From: Molanna angustata | Taxonomy: Eukaryota > Arthropoda > Insecta > Trichoptera > Molannidae | DNA: 64,000 nucleotides | Reading direction: 5' to 3' | Assembly: GCA_963576475.1 (NCBI GenBank) | Contig: OY754975.1 | Location: 20,834,646 to 20,898,645 of the forward strand | In this document: piece after piece, positions 45,069 through 56,159 of the stretch | Numbering within the stretch: position 1 is the stretch's first letter | Layout: every line of letters begins with the position of its first letter | The notes under the pieces: model-generated | Databases searched by the model: none | The model's input: only the letters and a program-made list of their open reading frames with translations | Told to the model about the DNA's origin: nothing | Translations under genes and position numbers: made by a program

Positions 45069-47711
45069 TTAAGAGGTGAACTCTGTGAGGACTTCATAGC
45101 TCGGCACGAGCTTTCCGTTATCAATGATCCCTTTAGTCCTCCCACTTTTTCTGGTGCGGTCGGGTTTGGCCACATCGATGTCACTTTGGCTTCGGCTCAA
45201 ATAGCTCAAAAGGCTTCTTCCTGGCGTGTTTATACAGATTATTCGGGTAGCGATCACGAACTTATTGTCTTTACAATTTCTACTTCACCTACTGACTCGG
45301 TTCAAAAGTCTCATATTCCAAGGCGTTTTCGCACGAGGTGTGAGCGCATTGTCGAATTTGATGCTGAATTTATTCGATTTCTGAATCGTTTTAACCCAAA
45401 TGCTATGTCTATATCTGATACTGCTTCTGATTTCACTAACAATATCATTATATGTGCAGAAAAGTCAATTGGCAGATCTACTCCAGAAAAATTAAAACCA
45501 AACGCTTGGTGGCACTCAGGACTCGATTCTTTGAAACGCAGCGTTACACGTGCACGTCGAGCTCTTAAATTGGGACGCAATAGGAACTTTGCTGAGTTTA
45601 TTATTCTCGACTTGTACTCTGCTTATAGACGTGCACACAATCTATATAAAAATGAAATTATTCGTGCGAAGAAGGTAAGTTGGCGACGTTTGGTTTCCGA
45701 GGTTTCCGTTTCTTCTAAGAGAGGAAATGGCGCAACAATATCCTGCATCCGCGATGCAACTACTGGTGAGTTCATAACGTCTCTCGATTCAACTGCTTCC
45801 GTTTTTCTGGACGCGTTGATTCCATCGGATGATCCGTCTACCGATAATGTTTTTCATAAATGGGTACGTGCTCTTCAACACAACATTCCTCAGACACCCG
45901 CTTCGCCACCAGTTTCTGTTGAGGAACTCGATTTAATTATTGGGAACCTTAAACTAAATAAATCCCCAGGCCTCGACCGTATCGACTCTATTTTAATACA
46001 AAGATGTTGGCGTTTGGCTCAATTTGAAATGGTTTCCCTCTTAAAAAGATGTTTAGACGAGGGCTGTTTTCCAGACTGTTGGAAAACGGGCCTCATGACT
46101 ATAATTCCCAAACGATGCGATCGTCCTAGCACGGACCCAAAAGCATATAGACCTGTTACTCTCCTGCCTATTCTGGGCAAGATTCTGGAAAGACTTATAT
46201 GCAGTAGAATTGAATCCCATCTTTCTTACTCATGTCCACTTTCTTCTCGCCAATTTGGCTTCCGACCTGGAATTTCAACAGTCGATGCTATAAATTATAT
46301 GTCAGAATTTGTAAGACCTTCTGACGAAAAATATGTTATTGCTATTTCCCTTGACATTAGTGGTGCATTTGACAATGCTTGGTGGCCGCTCATTTTGCAT
46401 AAACTGAAGTCAAGGAATATACCCCGCAATATATATCTGATAGTTAAGAGTTACTTTGAAAATCGCCGCATAGTCCTGCCTGGGGGACAATTTCTACATA
46501 CGCGACAGGTAAGCATTGGATGTCCTCAGGGTTCTGTTCTCGGTCCACTTCTCTGGAACATTCTTTTTGATGACTTGCTGGATCTTCCTCTCTCCAGTAA
46601 TTGTACGATTCAAGCGTATGCCGATGATGCATACATCCTCGTCCGTGGAAATTCCCGTAGTTTTATTGAGAACTCAGCTACTCAAGCTCTTTCCTTAGTT
46701 TCCGACTGGGGTGTAAAAAATAAACTTTGCTTCGCTCCTAATAAGACATATGGCTTGGTTTTCAAAGGCTTACTACGTAGACAGCCGTCTATTAAGTTCT
46801 CAGGAACAAATGTGAGTTTTCGGGACCAAATCACTTGCCTAGGAGTTGTTCTGGAAAGAGGACCAAATTTTAAAAACCATGCTCGATTGTGTGTCGACAA
46901 AGCTAAGTCTGCTTTTTTAAAGATCTCACACATCGCCAAGGCACACTGGGGTTTACAGTTTCAAGTATCCTGTCTTTTCTATAAGGCAGTTTACCTCGGC
47001 ATTGCTTGCTATGCAGCAGGATGTTGGTCTCACGCCTGTGAACTTCAACATATACGTAGAATTTTGCTCTCAGGCCAACGATTCGCTCTCATCGCTCTAT
47101 CCAAAGCATATGGAACGAGTCCCACTGAAGCACTGCCAATTTTGACAGGCATGACTCCCCTTGATCTGGAACTTCAGCGTAGAGGGGCTGTTTTCAACCT
47201 TACGCGGGGCTGTTCTTCTATGATCGGAAATATTCCTCTCTTCCCTCCAGAGGGTCGAGTGTCACGTGGCTTTGTTGAAAGGACTGTAAATGAAAATTTG
47301 CAGAACATCTGGCAGACTCGCTGGACGGCCTGCTCAGTGGGAAGAATTACCTACTTATTTTTTCCCGACGTGAGGTATCGTCTTAAATCTCCCTGGGTTG
47401 TTCCAGACTTTTGGACTTCCCAATTTTTCACAGGACACGGAAACTTTAAAAGTTATCTTCACCGATTTAACATTGCCTCCTCTGCCTCATGTCATTTCTG
47501 TCAATACCCGGACCAAACTTCGGAACATATCCTTTGGGAATGTTGCCACCCAATGGTGTCCTCATATAGATCGGAGCTCCTCGTTGCTGTCCGTGGGCCT
47601 CTTCAAGGTCCCATTGGTCATGCGGATTTTGTGATCTCGAAGAAAAATTATAAAGCTTTTAAGGTTTTCTGTCATAGATATGGTGCCTTACTTTTAGAAG
47701 ATTCCCGTTAA
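45069..47711 (+). CDS. R1-clade endonuclease (partial) and reverse transcriptase
   Basis: Continuous open frame of about 880 codons with no internal stop; the first ATG at 45186 is internal. The N-terminal part is the end of an endonuclease (SVINDPFSPPTFSG, HIDVTLAS, SGSDHELIVF). RT motifs: NKSPGLDRID, WKTGLMTIIPK, YRPVTLLPILGKILE, FGFRPGISTVDAI, LDISGAFDNAWW, GCPQGSVLGPLLWNILFDDLL, catalytic QAYADDAYILV, and TCLGVVLERG. The C-terminal zinc motif CHFCQYPDQTSEHILWEC is typical of R1. No RNase H follows, also as in R1. The promoter, ORF1 and most of the endonuclease are lost, so it is inactive despite the clean frame. Confidence 0.92.
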   Translation, partial: LRGELCEDFIARHELSVINDPFSPPTFSGAVGFGHIDVTLASAQIAQKASSWRVYTDYSGSDHELIVFTISTSPTDSVQKSHIPRRFRTRCERIVEFDAEFIRFLNRFNPNAMSISDTASDFTNNIIICAEKSIGRSTPEKLKPNAWWHSGLDSLKRSVTRARRALKLGRNRNFAEFIILDLYSAYRRAHNLYKNEIIRAKKVSWRRLVSEVSVSSKRGNGATISCIRDATTGEFITSLDSTASVFLDALIPSDDPSTDNVFHKWVRALQHNIPQTPASPPVSVEELDLIIGNLKLNKSPGLDRIDSILIQRCWRLAQFEMVSLLKRCLDEGCFPDCWKTGLMTIIPKRCDRPSTDPKAYRPVTLLPILGKILERLICSRIESHLSYSCPLSSRQFGFRPGISTVDAINYMSEFVRPSDEKYVIAISLDISGAFDNAWWPLILHKLKSRNIPRNIYLIVKSYFENRRIVLPGGQFLHTRQVSIGCPQGSVLGPLLWNILFDDLLDLPLSSNCTIQAYADDAYILVRGNSRSFIENSATQALSLVSDWGVKNKLCFAPNKTYGLVFKGLLRRQPSIKFSGTNVSFRDQITCLGVVLERGPNFKNHARLCVDKAKSAFLKISHIAKAHWGLQFQVSCLFYKAVYLGIACYAAGCWSHACELQHIRRILLSGQRFALIALSKAYGTSPTEALPILTGMTPLDLELQRRGAVFNLTRGCSSMIGNIPLFPPEGRVSRGFVERTVNENLQNIWQTRWTACSVGRITYLFFPDVRYRLKSPWVVPDFWTSQFFTGHGNFKSYLHRFNIASSASCHFCQYPDQTSEHILWECCHPMVSSYRSELLVAVRGPLQGPIGHADFVISKKNYKAFKVFCHRYGALLLEDSR

Positions 47712-47977
47712 ATTAATTATTTCCAGAGAACTTGGTCACTTCTCTGATGGTCTGCATGTAGGGGGATCTGAGGTCATAGACGGTCCACGGGTGTGAATTT
47801 TCTGTTCGCACTCGTTGATTGTTTCTTTTTGCACTATGGTGCCGAGATTGCTAATCTAGAGGGCTCCATGAGCTACTTTTCGTGCTATGCATTTTTTTTT
47901 TGTCGTTCACTTAGCGTTCTGTGAAGGGGCCGATTACAGTCCCCATAGGCAGAGCGGGTGGTGGTGGGAGTAGCGAA
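47712..47977 (+). other. R1-clade LINE 3' UTR
   Basis: About 265 bases from the stop to the right target duplication, ending ggtgggagtagcgaa. No simple-repeat tail, consistent with R1. Confidence 0.7.
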
Positions 47978-47991
47978 AACATTCAATGTTA

Positions 47992-48818
47992 TTTGATGAG
48001 TTTGGAGTGGGAAGTTCAGGAATTGTCTTAATAATTGTTTTATGAAATGAATGCCAGTCTGCTCTAGCTACATTATATTTGTATGATGATGTGTAAGTGG
48101 CTTCTCGCATTTGTCTTCCGAAATGTATAATTATTGGGAAGTGATCACTGTTACGGGGATCTTGATCAAGTGACCAAGTGGAAAGAGGAGCAAGACCGGG
48201 GGAGCATAAGGAAAGATCCACAGCACTCGGTCTATGCGATATAGGTAAACTTTGGGTGGGGGTGGGAGTCAATCTTGAAGTATGAAACGGGAGAGAGATT
48301 CGTGTTGGTGATCCGTCATTAAGGATACATAAGTCCAGATCATCAATCATGTTCATAAGTGTATTTCCAGCACTATTACTTTTATGTGAACCCCAGCTAA
48401 TGTGATGTGTGTTGAGGTCACCCAAAATAAACAGGGAGGAGGAGTGGGAGGAGACAATGGATTTAAGAAGGAATATATCGGAGGGGGAGGGATGGGGAAT
48501 ATAAATGGAGAAAAAGGAAATCCCGTCGATCTTTGCTCCAACCAGATTAATCCGATCAGAGTTTAGACCAATAGGAATTGGGGAATATGGGATATTATGT
48601 TTGATGAAAAGGGCGCAACCGCCCCTTCCATCTTTTCTGTCATCGCGAAGACACGCATACCCCGGGAGTCTAAAAGAGGCACCCGGGGCAAGCCACGTCT
48701 CCGAGATGGCTATGTTAGAGGGTTGGATTTCGTGGGATAGGTGGAGGATGTCTGCTTTATTGGAAATAGCACTACGGCTATTCCACTGTAGAATCCTCGT
48801 TATCCGTTGAGGGGCCAT
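47992..48818 (-). pseudogene. I-type LINE endonuclease (ORF2 start)
   Basis: ATG 48818 (MAPQRITRILQWNSRS) starts ORF2. Apurinic-endonuclease motifs are ILQWNSRSA, ISETWL, GGCALFIK, FILGDLNTHH, SAVDLSLC and NSDHFPI. The frame enters R1 sequence at 47991; the residues read beyond that point belong to the R1 3' UTR. Subtracting the insertion joins it in frame to the RT at 45062. ORF1 overlaps its start by about 40 bases, a normal I-type arrangement. Confidence 0.9.
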
Positions 48819-50312
48819 TGGACGAAAATAGTGATGAAAGTAGGGTTAATGAAGAGGCAACGTTGGACGGTACGATAGAATTATGTTGAAGGGTTTTAAT
48901 TATAAATTGTAGAATTGTTGTAATTAATTCAGAAGTGTTAGACTCAGCTTTATTACTAGACTGTAGGCCACATCCTTTAACTGGCTCAGGAAGTTGGCCG
49001 TTCGGAAACCATGAAAGATTTTGGTGGGCAGTTTTATCGAATCCAGGGGAAGACGCTGGTTTATGAGTTTTTCCTTTATTGGATTTTTGAAATTTGGGAG
49101 TATTGTTTGCCATATATTGTGTCGTAGTTAGACAAGGGATGGCTTGAGATGCCGAGGGGCTGGAGGAAATAACGGTTGAGAACGATTTTTAAGAGTGAGG
49201 GACCTGTTTCGAGGCTTCAAAAAACGAAAGATTTTTTTCGGCCATAAGGTGTTTTATGTTCTTTTGACGCGCAAGTTCAGGGCACTTCAGACTCACAGCT
49301 GTATGCTTGCCTGCACAGTGAAGGCAAGTTAGATCATCCTCGGGAAGAGAGCATTCTTCAACAAGATGATCCTTACCGCATTTAAAACAACGTGGTTGTG
49401 ATCTGCCCAGGGGCTTTGTGTGGCCGAATCTACAGCACTTCCAGCACTGTATAGTCGGAAATTCATATTTCTCCACTTGGATACTGGTGTAGGATAAGAA
49501 TACCCGGTCTGGCATTCTTTGTCCATCAAAAGTGAGAACCACCGTTCTGGAGGGTTTCCAAACTGCTTGTTCTGTTGACAAATCTTTGTAGTTTAACCTA
49601 CGACATTTTAGTATTTTTCCAAAGTTTGGGGGAACCTCCATCTCATTCATCAGGCACTCGTTGGTGAAGTCCTCTCCCACGGGGATACCCCTCACCAATC
49701 CCATACGGGAAACCTGATTCGTGGGAATGTAGGTCCTAAATTCTGGGAACGTTTTCATTAAGAAGTAATTTGCATTGGAAATGTTGCTAAATTCAACGCT
49801 GTCTCTATTTTTTTCCTATCAATTTACAGCTTCCGGTAATTATTCCCTTTACTAGGTTTCTTTTAAGGCATTTTCCGAACTCAATGGCAGATAATTGGTT
49901 AGAATTTTCGGAATAGACGTGTACAATGAATGGACTGCTGTCCGTTTCATTGTAAATATTTCTTGTGTTTCTTTCATATAAGGGATTTGGAGAGGTGGCT
50001 GAAGTATTGGAGGTGGAATTTACAGAGGGTTGTGTTTCATTGAGGGCGGGTTTTTTTTTATGATCACTGGTCTTGGTTTCCTTTTCCAAGTCACCAAGGG
50101 AAGGTCTGCTATTTTTCCGTTTTTGGGCGTATTTTTATTTGGGACTGTCACAAAGAGTACGGGAGACGGCGGCGTTATATCTGGGACAGTAATTAGGGAG
50201 CTGTCAGAGTCGTAAGAATCCGACCATGCTCGGTCGCTTCTCGTTCTGGTATATCGTGGTTTCGATGGAGAGAGATCTGGAGGATCAGGCGGGTCTGGAG
50301 GTTAACCTCCAT
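48778..50312 (-). pseudogene. I-type LINE ORF1 (gag-like), several breaks
   Basis: ATG 50312 begins MEVNL; the proline-rich N-terminus (PPDPPDPPDLSPSKPRY) continues in another frame, then another shift near the A-run at 50053-50061 leads to KKPALNETQPS. A further shift lies between 49805 and 49758. The zinc-knuckle part reads CWKCCRFGHTKPLG and CFKCGKDHLVEEC, then CLHCAGKHTAVSLKC. A stop follows at 49189-49191 with the same frame continuing to 48778 (KSNKGKTHKPASS). ORF1 proteins bind element RNA in a ribonucleoprotein particle. At least four breaks make it non-functional, more decay than in ORF2. Confidence 0.85.
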
Positions 50313-50345
50313 TGTTAGTAAAGTAAAAGGAAAAAACTGTTATAT

Positions 50346-50562
50346 ATAATGTTAATTTAACTTACCCCAGGTTACAAAATAGACATCACAATAACAACAC
50401 AAAGTAAAAAATGAATTTGCCAGAAAGATTGACTTTTACACCAATAATATTAAAAATATTGAATATTCGGTAGGTAGGTTGAGTTTTTATATGCTTGTCG
50501 ACGCAGGAACAAACACACGTCCGTTTCTGACCAACGCCAATCAAGGAAAAAACCTGTTGGTT
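50346..50562. other. Spacer, no feature recognised
   Basis: AT-rich DNA between the I-type LINE 5' end and the foldback. Small frames on the minus strand (50577-50386, 50641-50450) share no known domain. Confidence 0.4.
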
Positions 50563-52332
50563 GTTGGTTGACCTCACACCACTTTTTAGATTTGAAATGG
50601 GTGCTTCTAATTGGTTGAATAACTAAAACAAGCATAGACAAAATAATCTTTGTACCATAAACAAATGTAGGAACCTACCTACTCGTTTTTTTTTATTTTA
50701 ATCGGTTAGTAAAAAAACTGGTAGGTAACTGAATAGTAAACCTGTCATAATTGACATTACTGCCATCTATACAAAGTCCCCGAAGGTAATTTAATACTTT
50801 TTTCCAATGTACTGAGTTTCCGGACGGGATCAACAGTGTCCTTAGCAGAGTTGCCAACTTGGGGCTTTTAGCCCTAAATTTAGGGCTAAAATATTTGGGA
50901 TGGGCTTTTTTAGGGCCCTAATATTTTAGAGATATTTTTAGGGCTCTTCTTAGGGGTATTATAAGATATGAGAATACTTTAAAATTTTTGATTATTAGTA
51001 CTAGCAAAAACTCTTGTAAAGAAACCATAATATCAAGGTGATACTTGAAGGATATCCTAGGATGTACACCGATTTCTTAAACCTTACCGACAAGAATTTG
51101 GTAAAAATAGGTTGGTTAGGTTTGTTTGCAGTGATAATTGCGACTGGCGTGAGCCAGTTGTATTATATATTAAAAAAAAGTAACTAAAATATTATATATG
51201 TATAACTATTGATTCGCTCAATTTACAGAGCCCAAATTTTCAGAATATATAAATAGTTATAGGCCTACAAAACTTTTATACTCAGAGTTTTGAATTTTGT
51301 TTCAGTCAGGGGTTATCAACTTTTGAATTTTTACTTTATTTTTCCATATATCTTAGAAACCATAAAAGCTAAAACGCTGAAAATTGGTATGAATATAGAC
51401 GAATACAAAATCTCAAATTAATTAATTCGAAAAAATTCCAGAGTTTCTAAAACATGTTTTATTGATGAAAATATTTTTTTATGATAAATTTACGAGTTTA
51501 ACTGCCTATATTTCCAAAGCTTTTGAAAATATCGAACAAAACCGAAACACCTCAACTAGATAATTTAATTTTCTATAAAAAAATATTGACATAGTAGCAG
51601 TACATCTAATTTTTTTTTAACAATTTTTATAAAAATTGAATTTAGTGACGACATTGCTTCATACAATTTGTATGGCAGTCGCCTATACACAATATCTAAG
51701 GTGACTTAATAGTTTGATACTTAATCTCCAAACATACATACTTAACATCGTGCTGTCTTCATATTCCGGGTAGGAAAAGAGGACTGACCTCCATACTAAC
51801 CTATCTTGACATACATACCTACATGTGTTGTATAGAAAACTAAATATCTGAAAATATTAAATAATTTGGATTTATGGGTTTATAGTTTGAATCTTATTCT
51901 TCAACTATACATACTATCGCTATCGACAGTTGGATCTCATGTGTTACATGCAACTAGTTCTAGTCCATTTAGGGCTTTTTAGGGGTTTATTGACTTGTGT
52001 TTGGGGTTTTTTTAGTTTTGGAGTTGCCAGCCGGTCCTTAGTGTGTGACAGTGTGACTGTGTGCACCACCGTCTGGAAACTCAGTACATTGGAAAAAAGT
52101 ATTAAATTACCTTTGGGGACTTTGTATAGATGGCAGTGATGTCAATTATGACAGGTTTACTATTCAGTTACCTACCAGTTTTTTTACTAACCGATTAAAA
52201 CAAAAAAAACGAGTAGGTAGGTTCCTACATTTGTTTATGGTACAAAGATTATTTTGTCTATGCTTGTTTTAGTTATTCAACCAATTAGAAGCACCCATTT
52301 CAAATCTAAAAAGTGGTGTGAGGTCAACCAAC
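50563..52332. mobile_element. Foldback element with 266-bp inverted arms
   Basis: Left arm 50563-50828 and right arm 52066-52332 are inverted copies (landmarks gttggttgacctcac, ggtaggtaactgaatagtaa, aatgtactgagtttcc). The original loop is only a few dozen bases (caacagtgtccttag and gtgtgacagtgtgactgtg); the rest of the loop is the hAT-like element 50846-52033. It interrupts block B sequence, since 40827 and 52333 share ccaataaaactgttggttg. Nature (foldback transposon or MITE) is undetermined. Confidence 0.82.
50846..52033 (-). mobile_element. hAT-like element, copy 2
   Basis: Perfect 8-bp duplication gtccttag (50838-50845 and 52034-52041). Inverse orientation to copy 1 at 29521-30661. One terminus reads cagagttgccaacttggg, the other, reverse-complemented, cggctggcaactcc; the CAGGG start has mutated at both. 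The central part (about 51120-51490) replaces the LINE RT fragment of copy 1 with unrelated AT-rich DNA. Non-autonomous. Confidence 0.88.
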
Positions 52333-53580
52333 AGTTTTATTGGAAAGTTTGATAACATCGATGTTTATATTTTAAAATTTACGAATTTTCAAATTTATCT
52401 GAAATCGATTGGTGCTAGTATTCCAGTTTTGCACTTATATTATCGAAAATGCATATGAAGTATTTTGTTTTACTAAACAAAGGCAATTATACACTGTGAT
52501 ACATTATGTTCCAACGGATATTTTTTTGTGTGAGTGAAAAAATACAAAATATGTAGTATATTTTGAGAAAGTCATCTATTATAGATGGAAATTAAGAAAA
52601 ACAAAGAAGAAGACATAAGATGCATTCAATATTTGCCCCAGGTAAAATAATATTATTACCGTTTTTGTTTAGAGGTTATGTTGTATGTCACTTTGAAATT
52701 TATTCGATGTATCAATTTTAATGAAACAACTTATTTTATCGATAATCCAATATTTTTGTTAGTAACAAGTTGATCCGATATCTATAAATGATAGTACTAG
52801 CAATATTTTTAAAACAATTGCATGTAGTGGTGATATTTTACTCTGGTTAGAAATTTGGCAAAAACTTTATAAATATAGTTATTTTATCAATTCCAAGTTG
52901 ACAACATTATTAATACTAGAAAACTAATAGTTCAATGCGCTTATGTATGTAATATAATGGTGTTTTGTTTTTCAGAATTGACTTTGAGCAGACTCGGCAG
53001 ACTGAGCGATATTCCATGAAAATTTATACAGTTCAACCCATGAACCCACGAAGAAATTTATAAGTCCATAGTATTTTTGTCTACTACATAATATTAAGAT
53101 TTAATTATATTGTTTAATGAATACAAACATTGTAGGTATGATATAGTTTACAATATATAATAACTTTGTTTTAAATATTCTTTTATTTTCATAACTCAAT
53201 TAGAGAGAAAAAGAATACTTACCTATCTTTCTAACTTTCTAGAAAAACAATTTGCTATCTCTGCTGTTCAAGATTAAAACACTGATTCTTTGATTTTTTG
53301 GGAAAAATGTTTTTTTTTTTTGCATTATCTTAAAAATATTTTTTTATAATTTTTCTTTATAAAAAGTGATTTAATACCTAGAATTTTTTGGTAATGAAAT
53401 TCTCCCAAAAAAAACAAAATTCAGTGTTTTAATCTTAAACACTGGGGAAGGTCAGTAATATTATTATTATTATTACTGAATTCCAGTAAAACGTTGAGGG
53501 ACCATTCAGAGATGGCGCTAAAAGCGCGGGATCATAGAAAAAGTCGAAGTTTCCCTTCTAAATAAGTTCTCTTTTCTATG
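52333..53580 (-). repeat. Repeat block B with empty P-type insertion site
   Basis: Reverse-complement paralog of 33061-34170 plus 35281-35353 plus 40765-40833. The site gttttact (52467-52474) is single-copy and uninterrupted, and the join near 52393 lacks the 35354-40764 unit. It therefore shows the state before both insertions. Non-coding. Confidence 0.9.
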
Positions 53581-53605
53581 GTGTGCACAGAACACATATA
53601 CAAGG

Positions 53606-53782
53606 CCCCCAAGTCAAATTAAAAACGCTGTTCGTTTTCGCCAAGCGCTAATTTTTTTTGTATGGGATTTGACGTTTGTTGTAGAAATTTTTTCTACAAT
53701 AACAAACAACAAACGTCAAATCCCATACAAAAAAAATTAGCGCTTGGCGAAAACGAACAGCGTTTTCAATTTGACTTGGGGG
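53606..53782. mobile_element. Palindromic snap-back MITE
   Basis: About 177 bp forming a near-perfect hairpin: arms of about 80 bp (cccccaagtcaaatt ... gacgtttgttgtag) around a loop near 53693-53702, flanked by the 5-bp direct repeat caagg (53601-53605 and 53783-53787). No coding capacity. It lies about 110 bp upstream of the THAP gene start and could affect its promoter. Confidence 0.88.
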
Positions 53783-53892
53783 CAAGGTGTGTGACTATTT
53801 TCATACGTCCGCGTACGTCGTTTAATAACTTTAAAAGTAAAACCAACCAAAAGCGAATCTATATACCTATTGTTGTGTTTTGCATTTCAAAA

Positions 53893-54713
53893 ATGCGTTT
53901 GTGTTGCGTGCCATTGTGCAAAAACAAACACAATTTGCATCGTTTTCCAGTTTCTAAATCTTTGTTTGATGAGTGGAAAAAACGGGTTTTAAGTCCAAAA
54001 TTTGAAGGTTTAGACGACGTTACTATTAGAAATAGATTTATGATATGTGACTTACATTTTGCAGACATAAATAGGGACAAAAATACCGGGAAGCTCTTAA
54101 AATATTCAATACCTTCAATATCTGTACCAGGTAAATAAGTATTTACGTTTTTGTTCTTATGGTACATTGTTTCAAAGTTTTTTGAATGCCTAACTTTTAA
54201 TTGATCAACTTTTATAGGATTTCATGGACCATTGGATAAAGACCATTGTTTTTTTTACCCAGATTCGGTATTGATACACAAAGGAAAGCCCCCGAGGAGC
54301 TTGGAGATTCCTTCATGTGCAGGTCAGTGGCGTATTTTATCAAAAACAAATTATCTTTTGTTGGTGAAATATTTGTTTGTTCTTATATCGATAAATGATC
54401 GTTCTGTTACATACATAGTATTTTATTATTTGGTATTTCACCTTTGTAATATACAACATCAGCGCTCAGTTTTTTTGTACTGTATCCCTAGTTCATTTTA
54501 CAGGGCCTTTTTCACTGGATGTCATCAACACCGCAGATAATTTGATAGAATTAAACTTACCCGAGGAAAAACCAATGAAGATCAGCAATCTGTTAATGGA
54601 TGATTTCCATCATCCTTCAATAATTTCATTACCATATGATACGGCAATTAGTTATTACTCTCAAATCGAAACGAATCCTCTTGAACCTGATTTGTCATAT
54701 GCATCATCCAAAG
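53893..54713 (+). CDS. THAP-domain gene, three consecutive exons (3' end not found)
   Basis: Exons 53893-54130, 54218-54322 and 54504-54713 have consensus borders (cag|gtaaat, tatag|ga, cag|gtcagt, acag|gg, aag|gtaaag) and all introns are phase 1, so about 184 codons are continuous. ATG 53893 starts MRLCCVPLCKNKHNLHRFP: C-x3-C, then FDEWKKRV, ICDLHF (the CxxH half) and YSIPSI, a complete C2CH THAP domain of about 80 residues. Exons 2-3 have no known domain (PDSVLIHKGKPP; MDDFHHPSIIS). No transposase core follows, and later exons are not recognised. It may be a host or domesticated DNA-binding protein or the 5' part of a P-type element. No inactivating change is seen. Confidence 0.75.
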
Positions 54714-54826
54714 GTAAAGTGCAGATTTGTGTACTCAAATCTGTCAATTTGAAAGTGTGCTTATCCCTATTATTTTTTATATAAACTAGATAACATATCT
54801 CAATGAAAATGAGATCATTGAGACCC

Positions 54827-55007
54827 GAGATACATGGACTGCTTGAAGCAATTGACCCGACTGCTTGAAGCAGTAGGTGAGCAGTCAGTTCAAATGGGAC
54901 TGCTTCAAGCGGTTTGTAAACAAGACTTTTGTATTGGAATTGCACACCACAGTGCTTCGACAGCTTTAAGCAGTTGACCCGACTGCTTTGAGCAGCCCGT
55001 GTATCTC
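54827..55007. mobile_element. MITE with gagatacayggrctgct ends
   Basis: Left gagatacatggactgct (54827-54843) and right agcagcccgtgtatctc (54991-55007) are inverted ends differing at two positions. Internally gactgcttgaagcagt-type palindromes repeat at least four times. About 181 bp, non-coding, just downstream of THAP exon 3. Confidence 0.75.
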
Positions 55008-56159
55008 TGTTCCGATCACAGGCGATTTCTTGTGTGTGCATAAGTGCACTGCCTTCTAAAATTAATAAATATATTATATCCCAAGAACTTATTCAAAACA
55101 CTTGCAAACATATGTTATAATGGTACCTAGTCACTTTGTTAGTAGATACGTGTTTGTATTTTCGCGCATGCGTAAGTATATCGGATTGTGTGCATAATTT
55201 CATATGCATGTAATTTTTCTACATATCTCATACTAATACGAAATTTTGCCGAATCCGTGATTGTGAGCGAGACAGATAGCACTTCATTGGTCTACCTATG
55301 TGTTAGAAAAGGATGGAATTATCACTGCCCATGCAGTACTCCAGACATGCTTATTGAAGACATAGATACTGTCCATAATGAGTTAACATCAACATGCGTA
55401 ATAACAATATTTAAAGCGGCCTACAGACGACAAACTTGGTTGACAAGACAACAATGTTGAATAACGAACGGGAGGTTGACAACCAAGTTGATCAACATCA
55501 TTTCCGATGATGTTTCTATTGAATCAACAAGTTCGTGCGTGAATCTTTTGCTTTACGATCTTTAAAAATTTCAGACTTAGATTATATATGATACAGATAC
55601 CTAGTCAGCGCAATGAATGTATGCCAACTAAAACTACGCTGAAACAGACTAATTTCTAGTATACGTACACCTACCGATACGCACACCTACATAATACATA
55701 GACCAACTGATCTACCGCCTCACACACACATGTAAAAAAAACTTGTCATACATTTGAATTTGAAATTTGTACTACACGCGGCTTCTGTACATTATAATTC
55801 TATGATTTCAGACTTTACTTTCCACAATTCGGGTAGATTTCGAAAATTTTCGAAAAAATCCGCCCAACTTGGAATATTTGGAATACTGGACATATTTAAA
55901 GATGTACTCTTGGGTTATTTTCAAATTAAAAGACTTTAAAATCAAATTATATATTATGTATATTATAAACAGAAAAAAAACAAAAGTGAACGATAACTAA
56001 TAATTAGACGTACGTACATAATATTTGACCCTATAAAATATATTTACTAAACAAAAGATAATCATTTAGGTAGGTACCTACATACAAGATTATTAAATAT
56101 TTACATCAACAAATACGAACAAAAAATAAAATAAATAAACAGGCAATAAATACACTGTT
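55008..56159. other. Intergenic DNA
   Basis: Nothing firm is seen. The frame 55188-55460 contains CVRKGWNYHCPCSTPD but no recognised domain; ggcctacagacgacaaactt at 55424 and gttgacaaccaagttgatc at 55473 form a loose inverted pair that may be a MITE remnant. The remainder is AT-rich. Confidence 0.4.

Larger units (their letters stand above)
45063..47977 (+). mobile_element. R1-clade LINE, 5'-truncated, inserted in I-type LINE
   Basis: Flanked by a 14-bp duplication aacattcaatgtta (45049-45062 and 47978-47991). Starts within the endonuclease domain and ends without a poly(A)-type tail. It lies in opposite orientation to its host LINE. R1-clade elements often have preferred targets; this site is ordinary coding DNA of another LINE. 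Confidence 0.9.
42030..50345 (-). mobile_element. I-type LINE with ORF1 and EN-RT-RNase H ORF2
   Basis: Minus-strand, nearly full length: ORF1 with zinc knuckles (50312-48778), ORF2 endonuclease (48818-47992), RT (45062-43035) and RNase H (43041-42130). An R1-type LINE is inserted at 45063-47977. Endonuclease and RT are in the same frame once 2929 bases are subtracted. RNase H downstream of RT places it in the I group. ORF1 has several breaks and ORF2 has one frameshift. The 5' limit near 50345 is approximate. Confidence 0.9.

Noticed and set aside
54661..55041. 126-aa minus-strand frame
   Set aside because: Runs across THAP exon 3 antisense and into a MITE; no domain.
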